A DNA stretch of 64,000 nucleotides. It comes from Rhizobiales bacterium 2SD. Its GTDB lineage: Bacteria; Pseudomonadota; Alphaproteobacteria; Rhizobiales; Beijerinckiaceae. The notes under the pieces are model-generated. The model had not been told where the DNA came from. It was given only the letters and a program-made list of their open reading frames with translations, and did not search any database. The translations under genes and the position numbers were made by a program. Positions 34,123 through 41,883 of this stretch are shown here, in pieces (position 1 is the stretch's first letter; every line of letters begins with the position of its first letter). The stretch covers positions 124,001 to 188,000 of the forward strand of contig SCMY01000011.1 of NCBI GenBank assembly GCA_005502805.1. Reading direction: 5' to 3'.

Positions 34123-34127
34123 TCTAG
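33177..34127 (+). CDS. IS481-family transposase
   Basis: 316 residues. The N-terminal HTH (GTASSEIAVRVGVSVKTVHK) and second HTH (GKAIAKQVGVSPATVSRVLR) precede an rve-type DDE integrase core: DLIHVDIKTL (first Asp), VARVMTDNGSCYKAHAF (second Asp), and RTNGKAERFIQT (Glu). The ORF runs past the right inverted repeat: the last codon ATC spans the element end and the stop TAG is provided by the flanking TCTAGC duplication. Every insertion at CTAG would supply this stop. Confidence 0.95.
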   Translation: MNIHKNTRLTLLGRERIVRMAASGTASSEIAVRVGVSVKTVHKWIARFAAEGMAGLADRSSRPHRLHRPTPDGQVEQIIALRRRRLSGKAIAKQVGVSPATVSRVLRRARLSRMRDLDPVEPARRYERAHPGDLIHVDIKTLNRFSEPGHRVTGDRGGSRSIGAGWEFAHVCIDDASRLAFVEMKPDEKAVSAVAFLRAAVAYYGHLGVTVARVMTDNGSCYKAHAFRHACRDLGLRHIRTKPYTPRTNGKAERFIQTALREWAYARPYAHSDRRAEELPRWLHHYNWHRPHGGIQAKTPISKLALDQNNLLRLHI

Positions 34128-34128
34128 C
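34123..34128. repeat. target-site duplication of the IS481-family element (right copy)
   Basis: TCTAGC, identical to 33086-33091. Because CTAG reads TAG on both strands, this copy supplies the stop codon of the rightward transposase gene and also that of the leftward hydrolase gene ending at 34124. Confidence 0.85.
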
Positions 34129-34966
34129 GCGAGATCGATCCTGGCCCATCATCGAGTCGAGCTGCCCAGCCAGCGAGCAACGCCGCCGTTTCGGCCGGGC
34201 GTTCCGGGATCAGCGCATGACCGGCGCCATGGATCACAACTGTCGTCACCCTGTCGCCAAGCTGCTCTTTGAGGATATGTGCGAAGCGTGGGGCCGCTAT
34301 TGTGTCGCGATCGGCCTGGACCTCCAGAATTGGTGCCGAGCCGGCTGCAAAATAGGTGCTCACGGCTGTCGCTTGGTCTGCCGCCCTCTGCGCCGCCTTG
34401 ACATCGGGATACCAGCCGTCCAGCCAAATCCGGCAGTCGCTTTCAGGCGCAAAGAAAGCGGTCTTCAAGGCCGCGATACGGCTATCTTCGTCCAGCGTCG
34501 AATCTGCGCAACGGGCCAGGGCGCCTAGCACCGCCGGATCGTAGGGCGACTCCCCGCTCGGGAGCATCCCGGCGGAACCTGCGAGCATCGCCACACCCGC
34601 GACCAGTTCGGGGCGGATGGTCGCCAGCATGCGAGCGACGAAATTGCCAAAAGCGTGCCCGGCAACGACGGCTGGCGCAAGATCGAGTTGTTCGATGACG
34701 AGTGCGACGTCGCCGGCCAGATCTGCCATGGTCAGGTTTGCGAGGGGTCCTTCGCTGGGGGCGATTCCGCGCGGCTGGGGGAGCACGACCCGGAAGCCGC
34801 GTGCGACGAGCAAGCCGGCAAACTCAGCGAAATCCTGGGCCCCCCGGCCGAGAGACGGTAGCAGCACGATTGCGCGGCCGACTCCCTGGTCGGCGACGGC
34901 GATCTTCACGTCACCCTGGTTCAAGAGATGATGCGTCATCCCTTCGGCGAAGGACTCTGCGTTCAC
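34124..34966 (-). CDS. alpha/beta hydrolase-fold protein lacking the nucleophile Ser
   Basis: 280 residues of the alpha/beta hydrolase fold: an oxyanion-hole region IVLLPSLGRG, then the elbow AGHAFGN at 102-108, in which Ala105 replaces the usual Ser. The acid (QADRDTIAAP) and His (HGAGHALIPE) positions remain. Without the nucleophile it may be a non-hydrolytic lyase, isomerase or binding protein, as in some cofactor-free dioxygenases or hydroxynitrile lyases of this fold. It is coupled by ATGA overlap to the TctC-type gene upstream. The stop codon lies in the IS target duplication; the pre-insertion sequence would have had the same stop. Confidence 0.85.
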   Translation of the reverse strand: MNAESFAEGMTHHLLNQGDVKIAVADQGVGRAIVLLPSLGRGAQDFAEFAGLLVARGFRVVLPQPRGIAPSEGPLANLTMADLAGDVALVIEQLDLAPAVVAGHAFGNFVARMLATIRPELVAGVAMLAGSAGMLPSGESPYDPAVLGALARCADSTLDEDSRIAALKTAFFAPESDCRIWLDGWYPDVKAAQRAADQATAVSTYFAAGSAPILEVQADRDTIAAPRFAHILKEQLGDRVTTVVIHGAGHALIPERPAETAALLAGWAARLDDGPGSISR

Positions 34967-35931
34967 TTGTCGAGCTCGATATTCACGCGCTTCGCCAGAC
35001 TGCTCCAGCGCTGCCCCTCATCCGCGATCCGTTTCGCATAGTTGCTGGCCGTGAGCGGTGTCGGCGTGATGCCAAGTTCGATCAGCCGCTTCTGGAACAC
35101 GACATCGGTAGCCACCTTCGCAATCTCTGCTGTGAGTTTCGCCGAGACCTGCTCCGGCATGCCGCTTGGCCCAAGAATCCCGATGGTGCTGCGTACCAGC
35201 AGGTCGGGGTAGCCCAGCTCCGCGCCCGTCGGCACGCCGGGCAGGGCGGGATGGCGGGTTTCGTCCGCCAGGACCAGCACGCGAACTTTGCCCGATGCGA
35301 CATGGGGGGCGATCGTCGCAGGGCTGACCATGACCAGATCGACATGGCCGCCGATAACGTCGGTTACGGCTGGCGCCATGCCGCGATAGGGGACATGTGA
35401 AAGCTGGATCTTTGTGAGATCCTCAAGAAGTGCCGTGCCGACGTGAACGACGCCCCCGGCGCCGGTCGAGGCATACTTGATCCGCCCCGGCGAAGCCTTA
35501 GCCTTCTGCAGCAGGGCCGCGAAGTCGGGGGCCCCGACCGTGCTGTTGATCGTGACGGCGAAAGGAGAGCTCGCGAGCCCATAGACCGTCGAGAATTCTT
35601 TATCGACGTCGTAAGGCAGCGATTTGACGGCTGGCAGGACTGACAAGGCATCATCGGTACCGAGCAGCAGAGTATAGCCGTCCGGCTGTGCCTTCGCGAC
35701 AAAGTTCGTTCCGGTCATTCCGCCCGCGCCGGGCCGATTCTCCACCACGACACCAGCGGGAAATGCCTTTTGTAGGCGCTCTGCTACGAGCCGCGCCACT
35801 GCATCGTTGATGGCTCCCGCCGCGAAGGGGACGACAATCGTGACAGCGCGGGTAGGGAAAGTTTCGGCGGCGCGTGTCGGCGCCACGAGCGTCGTCACAG
35901 CCATACAGGCCAGAATTCGAAGACTTCGCAT
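34963..35931 (-). CDS. tripartite tricarboxylate transporter substrate-binding protein (TctC/Bug family)
   Basis: 322 residues. A signal peptide (MRSLRILACMAVTTLVAPTR) ends near AAE. The mature TRAVTIVVPFAAGAINDAVA, VVVENRPGAGGMTGTNFVAK and YTLLLGTDDALSVLP are hallmark Bug-family segments. The start at 35931 is chosen over the open frame to 36093 because of GGGAGAG upstream and a proper signal peptide. No TctA/TctB genes adjoin, so it is an orphan receptor that may feed the TctAB at 55.2-57.1 kb or act in sensing. Under the divergent LysR at 36092. Confidence 0.93.
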   Translation of the reverse strand: MRSLRILACMAVTTLVAPTRAAETFPTRAVTIVVPFAAGAINDAVARLVAERLQKAFPAGVVVENRPGAGGMTGTNFVAKAQPDGYTLLLGTDDALSVLPAVKSLPYDVDKEFSTVYGLASSPFAVTINSTVGAPDFAALLQKAKASPGRIKYASTGAGGVVHVGTALLEDLTKIQLSHVPYRGMAPAVTDVIGGHVDLVMVSPATIAPHVASGKVRVLVLADETRHPALPGVPTGAELGYPDLLVRSTIGILGPSGMPEQVSAKLTAEIAKVATDVVFQKRLIELGITPTPLTASNYAKRIADEGQRWSSLAKRVNIELDK

Positions 35932-36036
35932 GGTGCTCTCCCGGATCTGGCGGGTTGTGTCTGTACCCGTTCTCTCCGGCCGGTGGCCGGCCGGCATATT
36001 CGAGAAGACGATTGCACCCTGAGCTTCGAGCTGTCC

Positions 36037-36063
36037 AATATCAAAAGTAGAAGTTTTGATATT
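36037..36063. promoter_or_regulatory. 27-bp LysR-type operator between tctC-like and lysR genes
   Basis: AATATCAAAA (36037-36046) and its exact complement TTTTGATATT (36054-36063) flank GTAGAAG. This is the only AT-rich perfect palindrome in the divergent gap, 28 bp before the LysR start and 105 bp before the divergent start. It is the likely binding site of the LysR protein. Confidence 0.7.
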
Positions 36064-36091
36064 CGAAACGGTATGGCGGAGGCCCTGCACC

Positions 36092-37012
36092 ATGGAACTG
36101 AGGCGTCTGCGCTGCTTTGCGACCGTGGCCGAACTGCTGCATTTCGGAAGAGCCGCCGAAAGGCTGAAGATCGCGCAGCCCGCACTGAGCTTGCAGATCC
36201 AGCTTCTGGAGAAGGAACTGGGAGTCGTCCTGCTGGAGCGCGACCGCCGCCGTGTCGAGCTGACGCCGGTCGGAGCGATCCTGCTCGGCGAGGTGCGTGA
36301 GATTCTCGCTCGCGAGGAGCGGGCGAGGCTGATTGTCCAGTGCGCGAGACGGGGCGAGCTTGGCCGAATCGAGATCGGCTATGTGGGGTCGGTCGCCTAT
36401 TCCGGGGTGCTCGCGCGATCCGTCACGTCGCTTGGCCGGCAGGCCCCAGACATCGAACTCTCGATTCATGAGCTCGAACTCGAGGAACAGCTCGACCAGC
36501 TCCGCGAGGGACGGATCGATGTCGCCTTCCTGCGCCTGCCCGCCGGCGACAAGGCAAAGGAGCTGGCGGTGGTACCGATCTGCGAAGAGGAGGTCATGAT
36601 TGCGCTGCCCATCGGTCATAGACTTTCTGAATGCGGCGGCATCCGGCCCGCGGCGCTCGCGAGCGAGACCTTCCTGGCGACCAATCTGAGAGAGGGCCTG
36701 GGATTCTTCGATACACAGTTGCAGATCTGCCGCGACGCCGGTTTCGAGCCGCGCATCGCCGCGCGGGCCCGACATTTTGCGACGATGATGAACCTCGTCG
36801 CAGTCGGGCGCGGCGTGGCTCTGGTGCCGAGCCCAGTCAGCCGTCTCGCCCTTCCCGGTGTGGTCTACAGAGCGTTGCAGACGCGGCGCACATCGCCCGT
36901 GGCGGTGCTGCACAGACCTGGCGACCGCGCACCGGCCCTGGCGCGATATCTCGCGCTATGCGTCGCGGCCGGTCAGGCGGTAGCCGCAAGACCGCCGGAC
37001 GATGCTCAGTAG
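36092..37012 (+). CDS. LysR-family transcriptional regulator, CbbR/BenM-like
   Basis: 306 residues. MELRRLRCFATVAELLHFGR followed by AAERLKIAQPALSLQIQLLE is the HTH of the BenM/CatM/CatR type. The effector domain follows (GRIEIGYVGSVAYSGVLARS), similar to regulators that sense aromatic breakdown products. An upstream start at 36056 is less likely. It is divergent from the tctC-like-hydrolase pair and its 3' end overlaps the convergent alcohol dehydrogenase gene by 7 bp. Confidence 0.92.
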   Translation: MELRRLRCFATVAELLHFGRAAERLKIAQPALSLQIQLLEKELGVVLLERDRRRVELTPVGAILLGEVREILAREERARLIVQCARRGELGRIEIGYVGSVAYSGVLARSVTSLGRQAPDIELSIHELELEEQLDQLREGRIDVAFLRLPAGDKAKELAVVPICEEEVMIALPIGHRLSECGGIRPAALASETFLATNLREGLGFFDTQLQICRDAGFEPRIAARARHFATMMNLVAVGRGVALVPSPVSRLALPGVVYRALQTRRTSPVAVLHRPGDRAPALARYLALCVAAGQAVAARPPDDAQ

Positions 37013-38157
37013 AGTTCGTCGAGCAGGCGCCGGAAGTCGTCGCGCGTCGTCTCTCGCGGATTCCAGCGATTATAGCCGGCGGCGACGCACAGATCTGCCA
37101 TTTCGTCGAATCTGGCGGGATCGGCGCCGACATCGCGCAGGCTCTCCGGCACGCCGAGATCCGCGCAGAGCCGCGAGATTGCGGCGACGGTCGCCTCCGA
37201 CAATGCTGCGTCGTCACCGCCGCTGGTGGGCGCGAGAATGGCTGCCAGCCGGGCGTAGCGCGCCATGGCCGCCGGCCTGTTGAATGCGGCGACCCTGCTT
37301 AGGCAGATGGCGTTCGAGAGCCCGTGCGAGAGGTGAAAGAACGCGCCCACGAACCGTGCCAGACAATGCACGTTGCCGAGCCCGGTGAGGCCAAAGGCCA
37401 TTCCCGCCAGCGCCGAGCCGACGAGCATCGCCTCACCGGCGGCCAGGTTCGAGCGATCGGCGACGAAGGCGCGAATGTTGCCGGCGATGAGCTCGATCGC
37501 GTGCAGGTTCAGCGCGTCGGTGATCGGATTCGCGCCGCGTGCGATGAAGGATTCGAAGGCATGGACGAAGGCGTCGACGCCGGCATGCATCGCGACATGA
37601 GGCGGCATCGTGACGAGCGCGCCAGGATCGAGGATCGCGACCCGGGCCGGGTTCATCGCGGCGTGCCGGATCGACATCTTGAGACGCCGCGTCGTATCGG
37701 TGATCACGCAGGAGCCGGAGACTTCCGAGCCGGTGCCCGCCGTCGTCGGCAGCGCGATCAGCGGCAGCGGCGGGATCGCGTATTTCTCGATTCCCTCGTA
37801 GTCGTGGATGCGCCCGCCATTGGTGGCGAGGATGCCGACCGCCTTGGCGACGTCGATCGTGCTGCCGCCGCCGACCGCGAGGATCGTGCTCGCGCCATGC
37901 ATGCTCGCCAGGGCGAAGGCCTTCTCGACCGTGACGTCGCTCGGATCCGGCTCGATCTCGCTGAACGAGACATAGGCGACGCCGCCCGCGTCGAGGAGGG
38001 AGCGGACGGTGCGCATGATCGGGCTGTCGATCACTGCCCGGTCGACCGCGACGAAGAGGCGCTCGCTGCCGATCCTCGTCAGCTCGTCGATGATGGCTGC
38101 ATGGCTCCCGGGCCCAATGTGGATTTTCGTCGGGCAGTAGAAGGTTTGCGTGGCCAT
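37006..38157 (-). CDS. iron-containing alcohol dehydrogenase
   Basis: 383 residues. NAD-binding motif GGGSTIDVAKA lies in the N-terminal domain. The C-terminal domain has metal-ligand positions: Asp and His in GVDAFVHAFESF, His in GNVHCLARFVGAF and His in LSHG. A His four residues after the third ligand, usual in this family (HxxxH), is Arg here. Family members include lactaldehyde reductase, 4-hydroxybutyrate dehydrogenase and maleylacetate reductase. Third gene of the ALDH-GntR-ADH operon. It probably oxidises an alcohol to the aldehyde used by the aldehyde dehydrogenase, though the reverse is possible. Confidence 0.9.
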   Translation of the reverse strand: MATQTFYCPTKIHIGPGSHAAIIDELTRIGSERLFVAVDRAVIDSPIMRTVRSLLDAGGVAYVSFSEIEPDPSDVTVEKAFALASMHGASTILAVGGGSTIDVAKAVGILATNGGRIHDYEGIEKYAIPPLPLIALPTTAGTGSEVSGSCVITDTTRRLKMSIRHAAMNPARVAILDPGALVTMPPHVAMHAGVDAFVHAFESFIARGANPITDALNLHAIELIAGNIRAFVADRSNLAAGEAMLVGSALAGMAFGLTGLGNVHCLARFVGAFFHLSHGLSNAICLSRVAAFNRPAAMARYARLAAILAPTSGGDDAALSEATVAAISRLCADLGVPESLRDVGADPARFDEMADLCVAAGYNRWNPRETTRDDFRRLLDELY

Positions 38158-38186
38158 GGCGGTTCTCTCGTGGTCAGAGGGCAGGG

Positions 38187-38858
38187 TTAGCCGCCGGCGA
38201 ACATCATGCGCAGGCGTGCTGCACCGGCCATTTCGATATGGCGGCGGGCCAGCAGCTCGGCCTCGTCCGCGCGTTGATGCGTGATTGCGTCGAGGATCGC
38301 GAGATGCTCGGCATGCGCCGTTGCGGCCCGCCCAGGTTCGGCGAAGGTCGTGCCAGGCAGCAGGGCGAGCGAATCCGACATCTTTGCGAGCGCGGCCTGC
38401 AGGTAACGGTTGCGCGCCGCCTCGTGGATCGCTCTGTGGAACTGGCCATTGAGCCGCATCGTCTCGTTCGGCGCGGCGAAGAGCGCGATCGAGCGCTCCA
38501 GGAGCTCGCGCATGAAGTCGAGCTCCGCCAGCGAAGCGTATCGGGCGGCGAGTTGCGCGGCCGCTCCTTCGAGCACCCCGCGCAACGCATAGAGCTCGCG
38601 CACCTGCTGCTTGTCGTAGGCGGCGACGATCATGCCGCGTCCCGGTAGGATCTCGATCAGGCCTTCGGAGGAGATCCGGCGTAGCGCTTCGCGTATGGGC
38701 GTGCGGCTGACGCCCAGCTGCTCGGCAAGCTCAACCTCGCGCAGGCGCTGGCCTGCCCGCAATTCGCCGGTGCGCAACATCGTCATCAGCCGGGAATAGA
38801 CGTATTCTGCCCGGGAGAGGTCTTCCGAAGCGTCGAAACCCGCACCGTCCGTCGCCAT
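38187..38858 (-). CDS. GntR-family transcriptional regulator (FadR/FCD subfamily)
   Basis: 223 residues. The winged helix SRAEYVYSRLMTMLRTGELR and EVELAEQLGVSRTPIREALR is followed by an all-helical FCD effector domain (ELYALRGVLEGAAAQLAARY; NGQFHRAIHEAARNRYLQAA) with metal/ligand His residues. The start at 38858 has GGGAG upstream; an earlier ATG at 38957, overlapping the aldehyde dehydrogenase stop (ATGA), would add 33 residues. FCD regulators bind carboxylic acids. It likely controls its own operon and tcuAB through the 34-bp palindrome at 40427. Confidence 0.9.
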   Translation of the reverse strand: MATDGAGFDASEDLSRAEYVYSRLMTMLRTGELRAGQRLREVELAEQLGVSRTPIREALRRISSEGLIEILPGRGMIVAAYDKQQVRELYALRGVLEGAAAQLAARYASLAELDFMRELLERSIALFAAPNETMRLNGQFHRAIHEAARNRYLQAALAKMSDSLALLPGTTFAEPGRAATAHAEHLAILDAITHQRADEAELLARRHIEMAGAARLRMMFAGG

Positions 38859-38953
38859 GGCGAGCTCCCTTCTTCGCCGCTGCAGACCCGCCGTCCTCGT
38901 CTCACAGACGCGGACCAAGTCCAAGCGCGCCGGCTTTTCGAGGGCCAGTGTGA

Positions 38954-40408
38954 TCATGGCAGCAAGGTGATCAGGCGTTCCTCGGTCAGCTCGCGGATGG
39001 CGTAGCGCGGTCCCTCATGGCCGAAGCCGCTATCCTTGACCCCGCCGAACGGCATGGCGTCCGCTCGCGAGCTCGATGTTTCGTTGATGTGCACCGAGCC
39101 GAAGCGCAGCTTGCGTGCTGCGCCGAGCGCGCTGCCGACATCGCGTGTGAAAATACCGGCGGCAAGTCCGTAGGGCGTGTCGTTGGCCCAGCGCAGCGCC
39201 TCGCCGAGCTCGGAGAACGGCAGCACCGAGACGACCGGCGCGAAGATCTCCTGGTCGACCACCTTCATGCCGTTACGCACATTGGTCAGCACGGTCGGCT
39301 GCATGACCGACCGCTCGCGCGTGCCGCCGCAGGCGATGCGCGCCTGGCCCAGGCGCGCCTCTTCCACCCAGCCCTGCGCCCGCTCCGCCGCGGCGGGCGA
39401 GATCATCGGCCCGACACGCGTTTGCGGCTGGCGCGGATCGCCAGCCGGTAGCGTCGCGGCGAGCTCGACCAGCCGCTCCGTGACCTCGCCGAGGATCCGG
39501 TCCTCGACGAACAGGCGCTGCACCGAAGTGCAGACCTGCCCGGCCTTGCGGAAGGACGCATTGGCGATCTTGGGCAATGCCTTGTCGAGATCCGCGTCGG
39601 CGCAAACCACGGTGCTGGCGATCGAGCCGAGCTCGAGCTGCGTTCGCCGCAGGCCTGCGGCGGCGTGGATCGCGCGGCCGACTCGCGTGCTGCCCGTGAA
39701 GGTGTAGAAGCCGATCGCCTGTTCTTCCAGCAACCAGCGTCCGGTCTCCTCGCCGCTGCCATGCAGCAAAGCTAGGAAACCTTCCGGCATACCGGCATCG
39801 AGCAGCACCTCGCAGAGGAGCGCGGCGGTCAGCGGCGTGATCGCCGAAGGCTTGAGTATCACCGCATTGCCCGCGGCGAAGGCCGGTGCGACCTTGTGCA
39901 GCACGGTGTTCAGCGGCGAGTTGAAAGGCGTGATCGCGCAGACGATCCCGATGGGCACGCGCAGAGTGAAGGCGATACGCTCATGCTGCCCGCGCGTGGC
40001 CGCGAGCGAGACCGTTTCGCCTATGATCCTCGTCGCTTCCTCGGCACACAGCCGAAGGGTCACCTGCGCCCGGTCGACCTCGCCGGCGGCGTCGGCGGAG
40101 GTGAACCCGGCCTCTGTCACCATCAGGGTGATGAAGCTCTCCCGCCTGGCTCCGATCAGTTCTGCGGCGCGCAGCAGAGTTGCCGCGCGGTCCAGTGGCT
40201 CCGGCGGCCCGGCCTCGAAGGCCGCCAGGCAGGCGCGCACGGCCTCGGCCACCTCCTCGCGGCTCGCCTGCGCGACTTCGGCAACCGTATCGCCGCTGAA
40301 TTTGTCGAGAACAGCGATGCGTTCGGCGCCGGGGCGCCAGCGCCCGGCGATCAGATTGTCGAGACGAGGCAGATGCGAAGTGTCGATCGAGATCACGCGA
40401 GCCCCCAC
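38954..40408 (-). CDS. aldehyde dehydrogenase
   Basis: 484 residues, full ALDH length. The catalytic Glu is in TQLELGSIAS, the catalytic Cys in RKAGQVCTSVQRLF, and the NAD-binding region includes TFTGSTRVGRAIH and ITPFNSPLNTV with the conserved Asn. The family branch looks like the phosphonoacetaldehyde/lactaldehyde/glyceraldehyde-type dehydrogenases. It is first in the leftward operon with GntR and Fe-ADH, giving a two-step alcohol-to-acid route; the acid may then enter the tricarboxylate pathway encoded divergently. Confidence 0.93.
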   Translation of the reverse strand: MGARVISIDTSHLPRLDNLIAGRWRPGAERIAVLDKFSGDTVAEVAQASREEVAEAVRACLAAFEAGPPEPLDRAATLLRAAELIGARRESFITLMVTEAGFTSADAAGEVDRAQVTLRLCAEEATRIIGETVSLAATRGQHERIAFTLRVPIGIVCAITPFNSPLNTVLHKVAPAFAAGNAVILKPSAITPLTAALLCEVLLDAGMPEGFLALLHGSGEETGRWLLEEQAIGFYTFTGSTRVGRAIHAAAGLRRTQLELGSIASTVVCADADLDKALPKIANASFRKAGQVCTSVQRLFVEDRILGEVTERLVELAATLPAGDPRQPQTRVGPMISPAAAERAQGWVEEARLGQARIACGGTRERSVMQPTVLTNVRNGMKVVDQEIFAPVVSVLPFSELGEALRWANDTPYGLAAGIFTRDVGSALGAARKLRFGSVHINETSSSRADAMPFGGVKDSGFGHEGPRYAIRELTEERLITLLP

Positions 40409-40426
40409 TGGGATTTGTCAAGCTTG

Positions 40427-40460
40427 ACTTGCATATCGATGTATACATCGATATGCAAGT
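40427..40460. promoter_or_regulatory. perfect 34-bp palindrome, candidate GntR operator
   Basis: The half ACTTGCATATCGATGTA (40427-40443) is followed at once by its exact complement (40444-40460). It lies 18 bp before the aldehyde dehydrogenase start (minus) and 34 bp before tcuA (plus), so one site could govern both directions. FCD-type GntR proteins bind short palindromes of the N-TTGT/TATAC-ACAA kind; this is much longer and includes a GTATAC centre. A -35-like TTGACT overlaps its left edge. Confidence 0.75.
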
Positions 40461-40494
40461 ACTGAGCTGAAGACTGAAAGGCCGCGGTGGCGGA

Positions 40495-41883
40495 ATGAAG
40501 GGCAAAGCAAGCGATCCGTTCGACGTCATCGTGATCGGCGGAGGGAATGCGGCGCTCTGCGCGGCGATCTCGGCGCGCCGGGAGGGCGCTCGCGTGCTCG
40601 TGCTGGAGGCAGCCGACGCCTTCTGGCGCGGCGGCAACACACGCCATACCCGCAACATGCGCTGCGCCCATGACACTGCGACCGAAAGCCTGTCCGGCCC
40701 CTATTACGAGGACGAGTTCTTCGACGATCTGCTGCGCGTGACGAAAGGCAAGACCGACGAGCGGCTCGCACGCTTCATGATCCGCGAATCGAAGTCCATG
40801 CTCGGCTGGATCGAGGAGCAAGGGGTGCGCTGGCAGCCATCGCTCGGCGGCACACTGTCGCTCGGGCGCACCAACTCGTTCTTCCTGGGCGGAGGCCGGG
40901 CCATGCTGAATGCGCTCTATCGGACCGCCGAGGATCTAGGCGTCGCGATCCGCTATGAGGCCGAGGTCACCGACATCGCGATCGAGGACGGCCGGTTTCG
41001 CTCCGTCACCGTCGGAGGCGAGACGCTGCGCGCCCGAGCCTTGGTCGCGGCGGCGGGCGGCTTCGAATCGAATATAGAATGGCTGAAGCGCTACTGGGGC
41101 GAGGCAGCCGAGAACTTCCTGATCCGCGGCACCCGCAACAACAAGGGTACGATCCTGCGTCTGCTGCTCGACAAGGGCGTGCAGGAGGTCGGCGACCCGA
41201 CGCAGTGCCATGCCGTCGCGATCGATGCGCGTGCGCCCAAATACGATGGCGGCATCATCACCAGGCTAGATTGTGTCGTGTTCGGGATCGTCGTCAATCG
41301 CGAGGCCAAGCGCTTCTACGACGAGGGCGAGGACATCTGGCCCAAGCGCTACGCGATCTGGGGCCGGCTTGTCGCGGCCCAGCCGGACCAGATCGCCTAC
41401 ATCGTCTTCGACGCCTCCTCGCTCGAGCTGTTCATGCCCTCGCTCTATCCGCCGATCAGCGCGCCGAGCCTGCGCGCGCTCGCCGGTCAGCTCGAGCTCG
41501 AACCAGACGCGCTGGAACATACCGTGACGACCTTCAACGCTTCCGTGCGCCCCGGCACCTTCGACGACAAAGTGCTCGATGACTGCCGCACCGAGGGGCT
41601 GACCCCGCCGAAGACTCATTGGGCTCGCCGGATCGAGGAGGCGCCCTTCTATGCCTATCCAGTCCGGCCGGGCATCACTTTCACCTATCTCGGTGTGCGC
41701 GTGAACGAGGAGGCGCGCATGACGATGGTGGACGGGCGCGGCGCCGCGAACATGTTCGCCGCCGGCGAGATCATGGCCGGCAACGTGCTGGGCGAAGGCT
41801 ACGCGGCGGGCATCGGCATGACCATCGGTGCCGTCTTCGGGCGCATCGCCGGGCGGGAAGCGGCAAGGAGCGCGCTGGCATGA
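40495..41883 (+). CDS. tcuA: FAD-dependent tricarballylate dehydrogenase, TcuA-like
   Basis: 462 residues of the fumarate reductase/succinate dehydrogenase flavoprotein fold. The FAD motif VIGGGNAALCAA is near the N-terminus and the C-terminal AGEIMAGNVLGEGYAAGIGM closes the FAD site. RGGNTRHTRNMRCAHDTATE is the TcuA-type stretch. TcuA oxidises tricarballylate to cis-aconitate and passes electrons to TcuB, encoded next with an ATGA overlap. The pair is divergent from the ALDH-GntR-ADH operon. A substrate related to tricarballylate (for example an alkylsuccinate or other tricarboxylate) cannot be excluded. Confidence 0.9.
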   Translation: MKGKASDPFDVIVIGGGNAALCAAISARREGARVLVLEAADAFWRGGNTRHTRNMRCAHDTATESLSGPYYEDEFFDDLLRVTKGKTDERLARFMIRESKSMLGWIEEQGVRWQPSLGGTLSLGRTNSFFLGGGRAMLNALYRTAEDLGVAIRYEAEVTDIAIEDGRFRSVTVGGETLRARALVAAAGGFESNIEWLKRYWGEAAENFLIRGTRNNKGTILRLLLDKGVQEVGDPTQCHAVAIDARAPKYDGGIITRLDCVVFGIVVNREAKRFYDEGEDIWPKRYAIWGRLVAAQPDQIAYIVFDASSLELFMPSLYPPISAPSLRALAGQLELEPDALEHTVTTFNASVRPGTFDDKVLDDCRTEGLTPPKTHWARRIEEAPFYAYPVRPGITFTYLGVRVNEEARMTMVDGRGAANMFAAGEIMAGNVLGEGYAAGIGMTIGAVFGRIAGREAARSALA

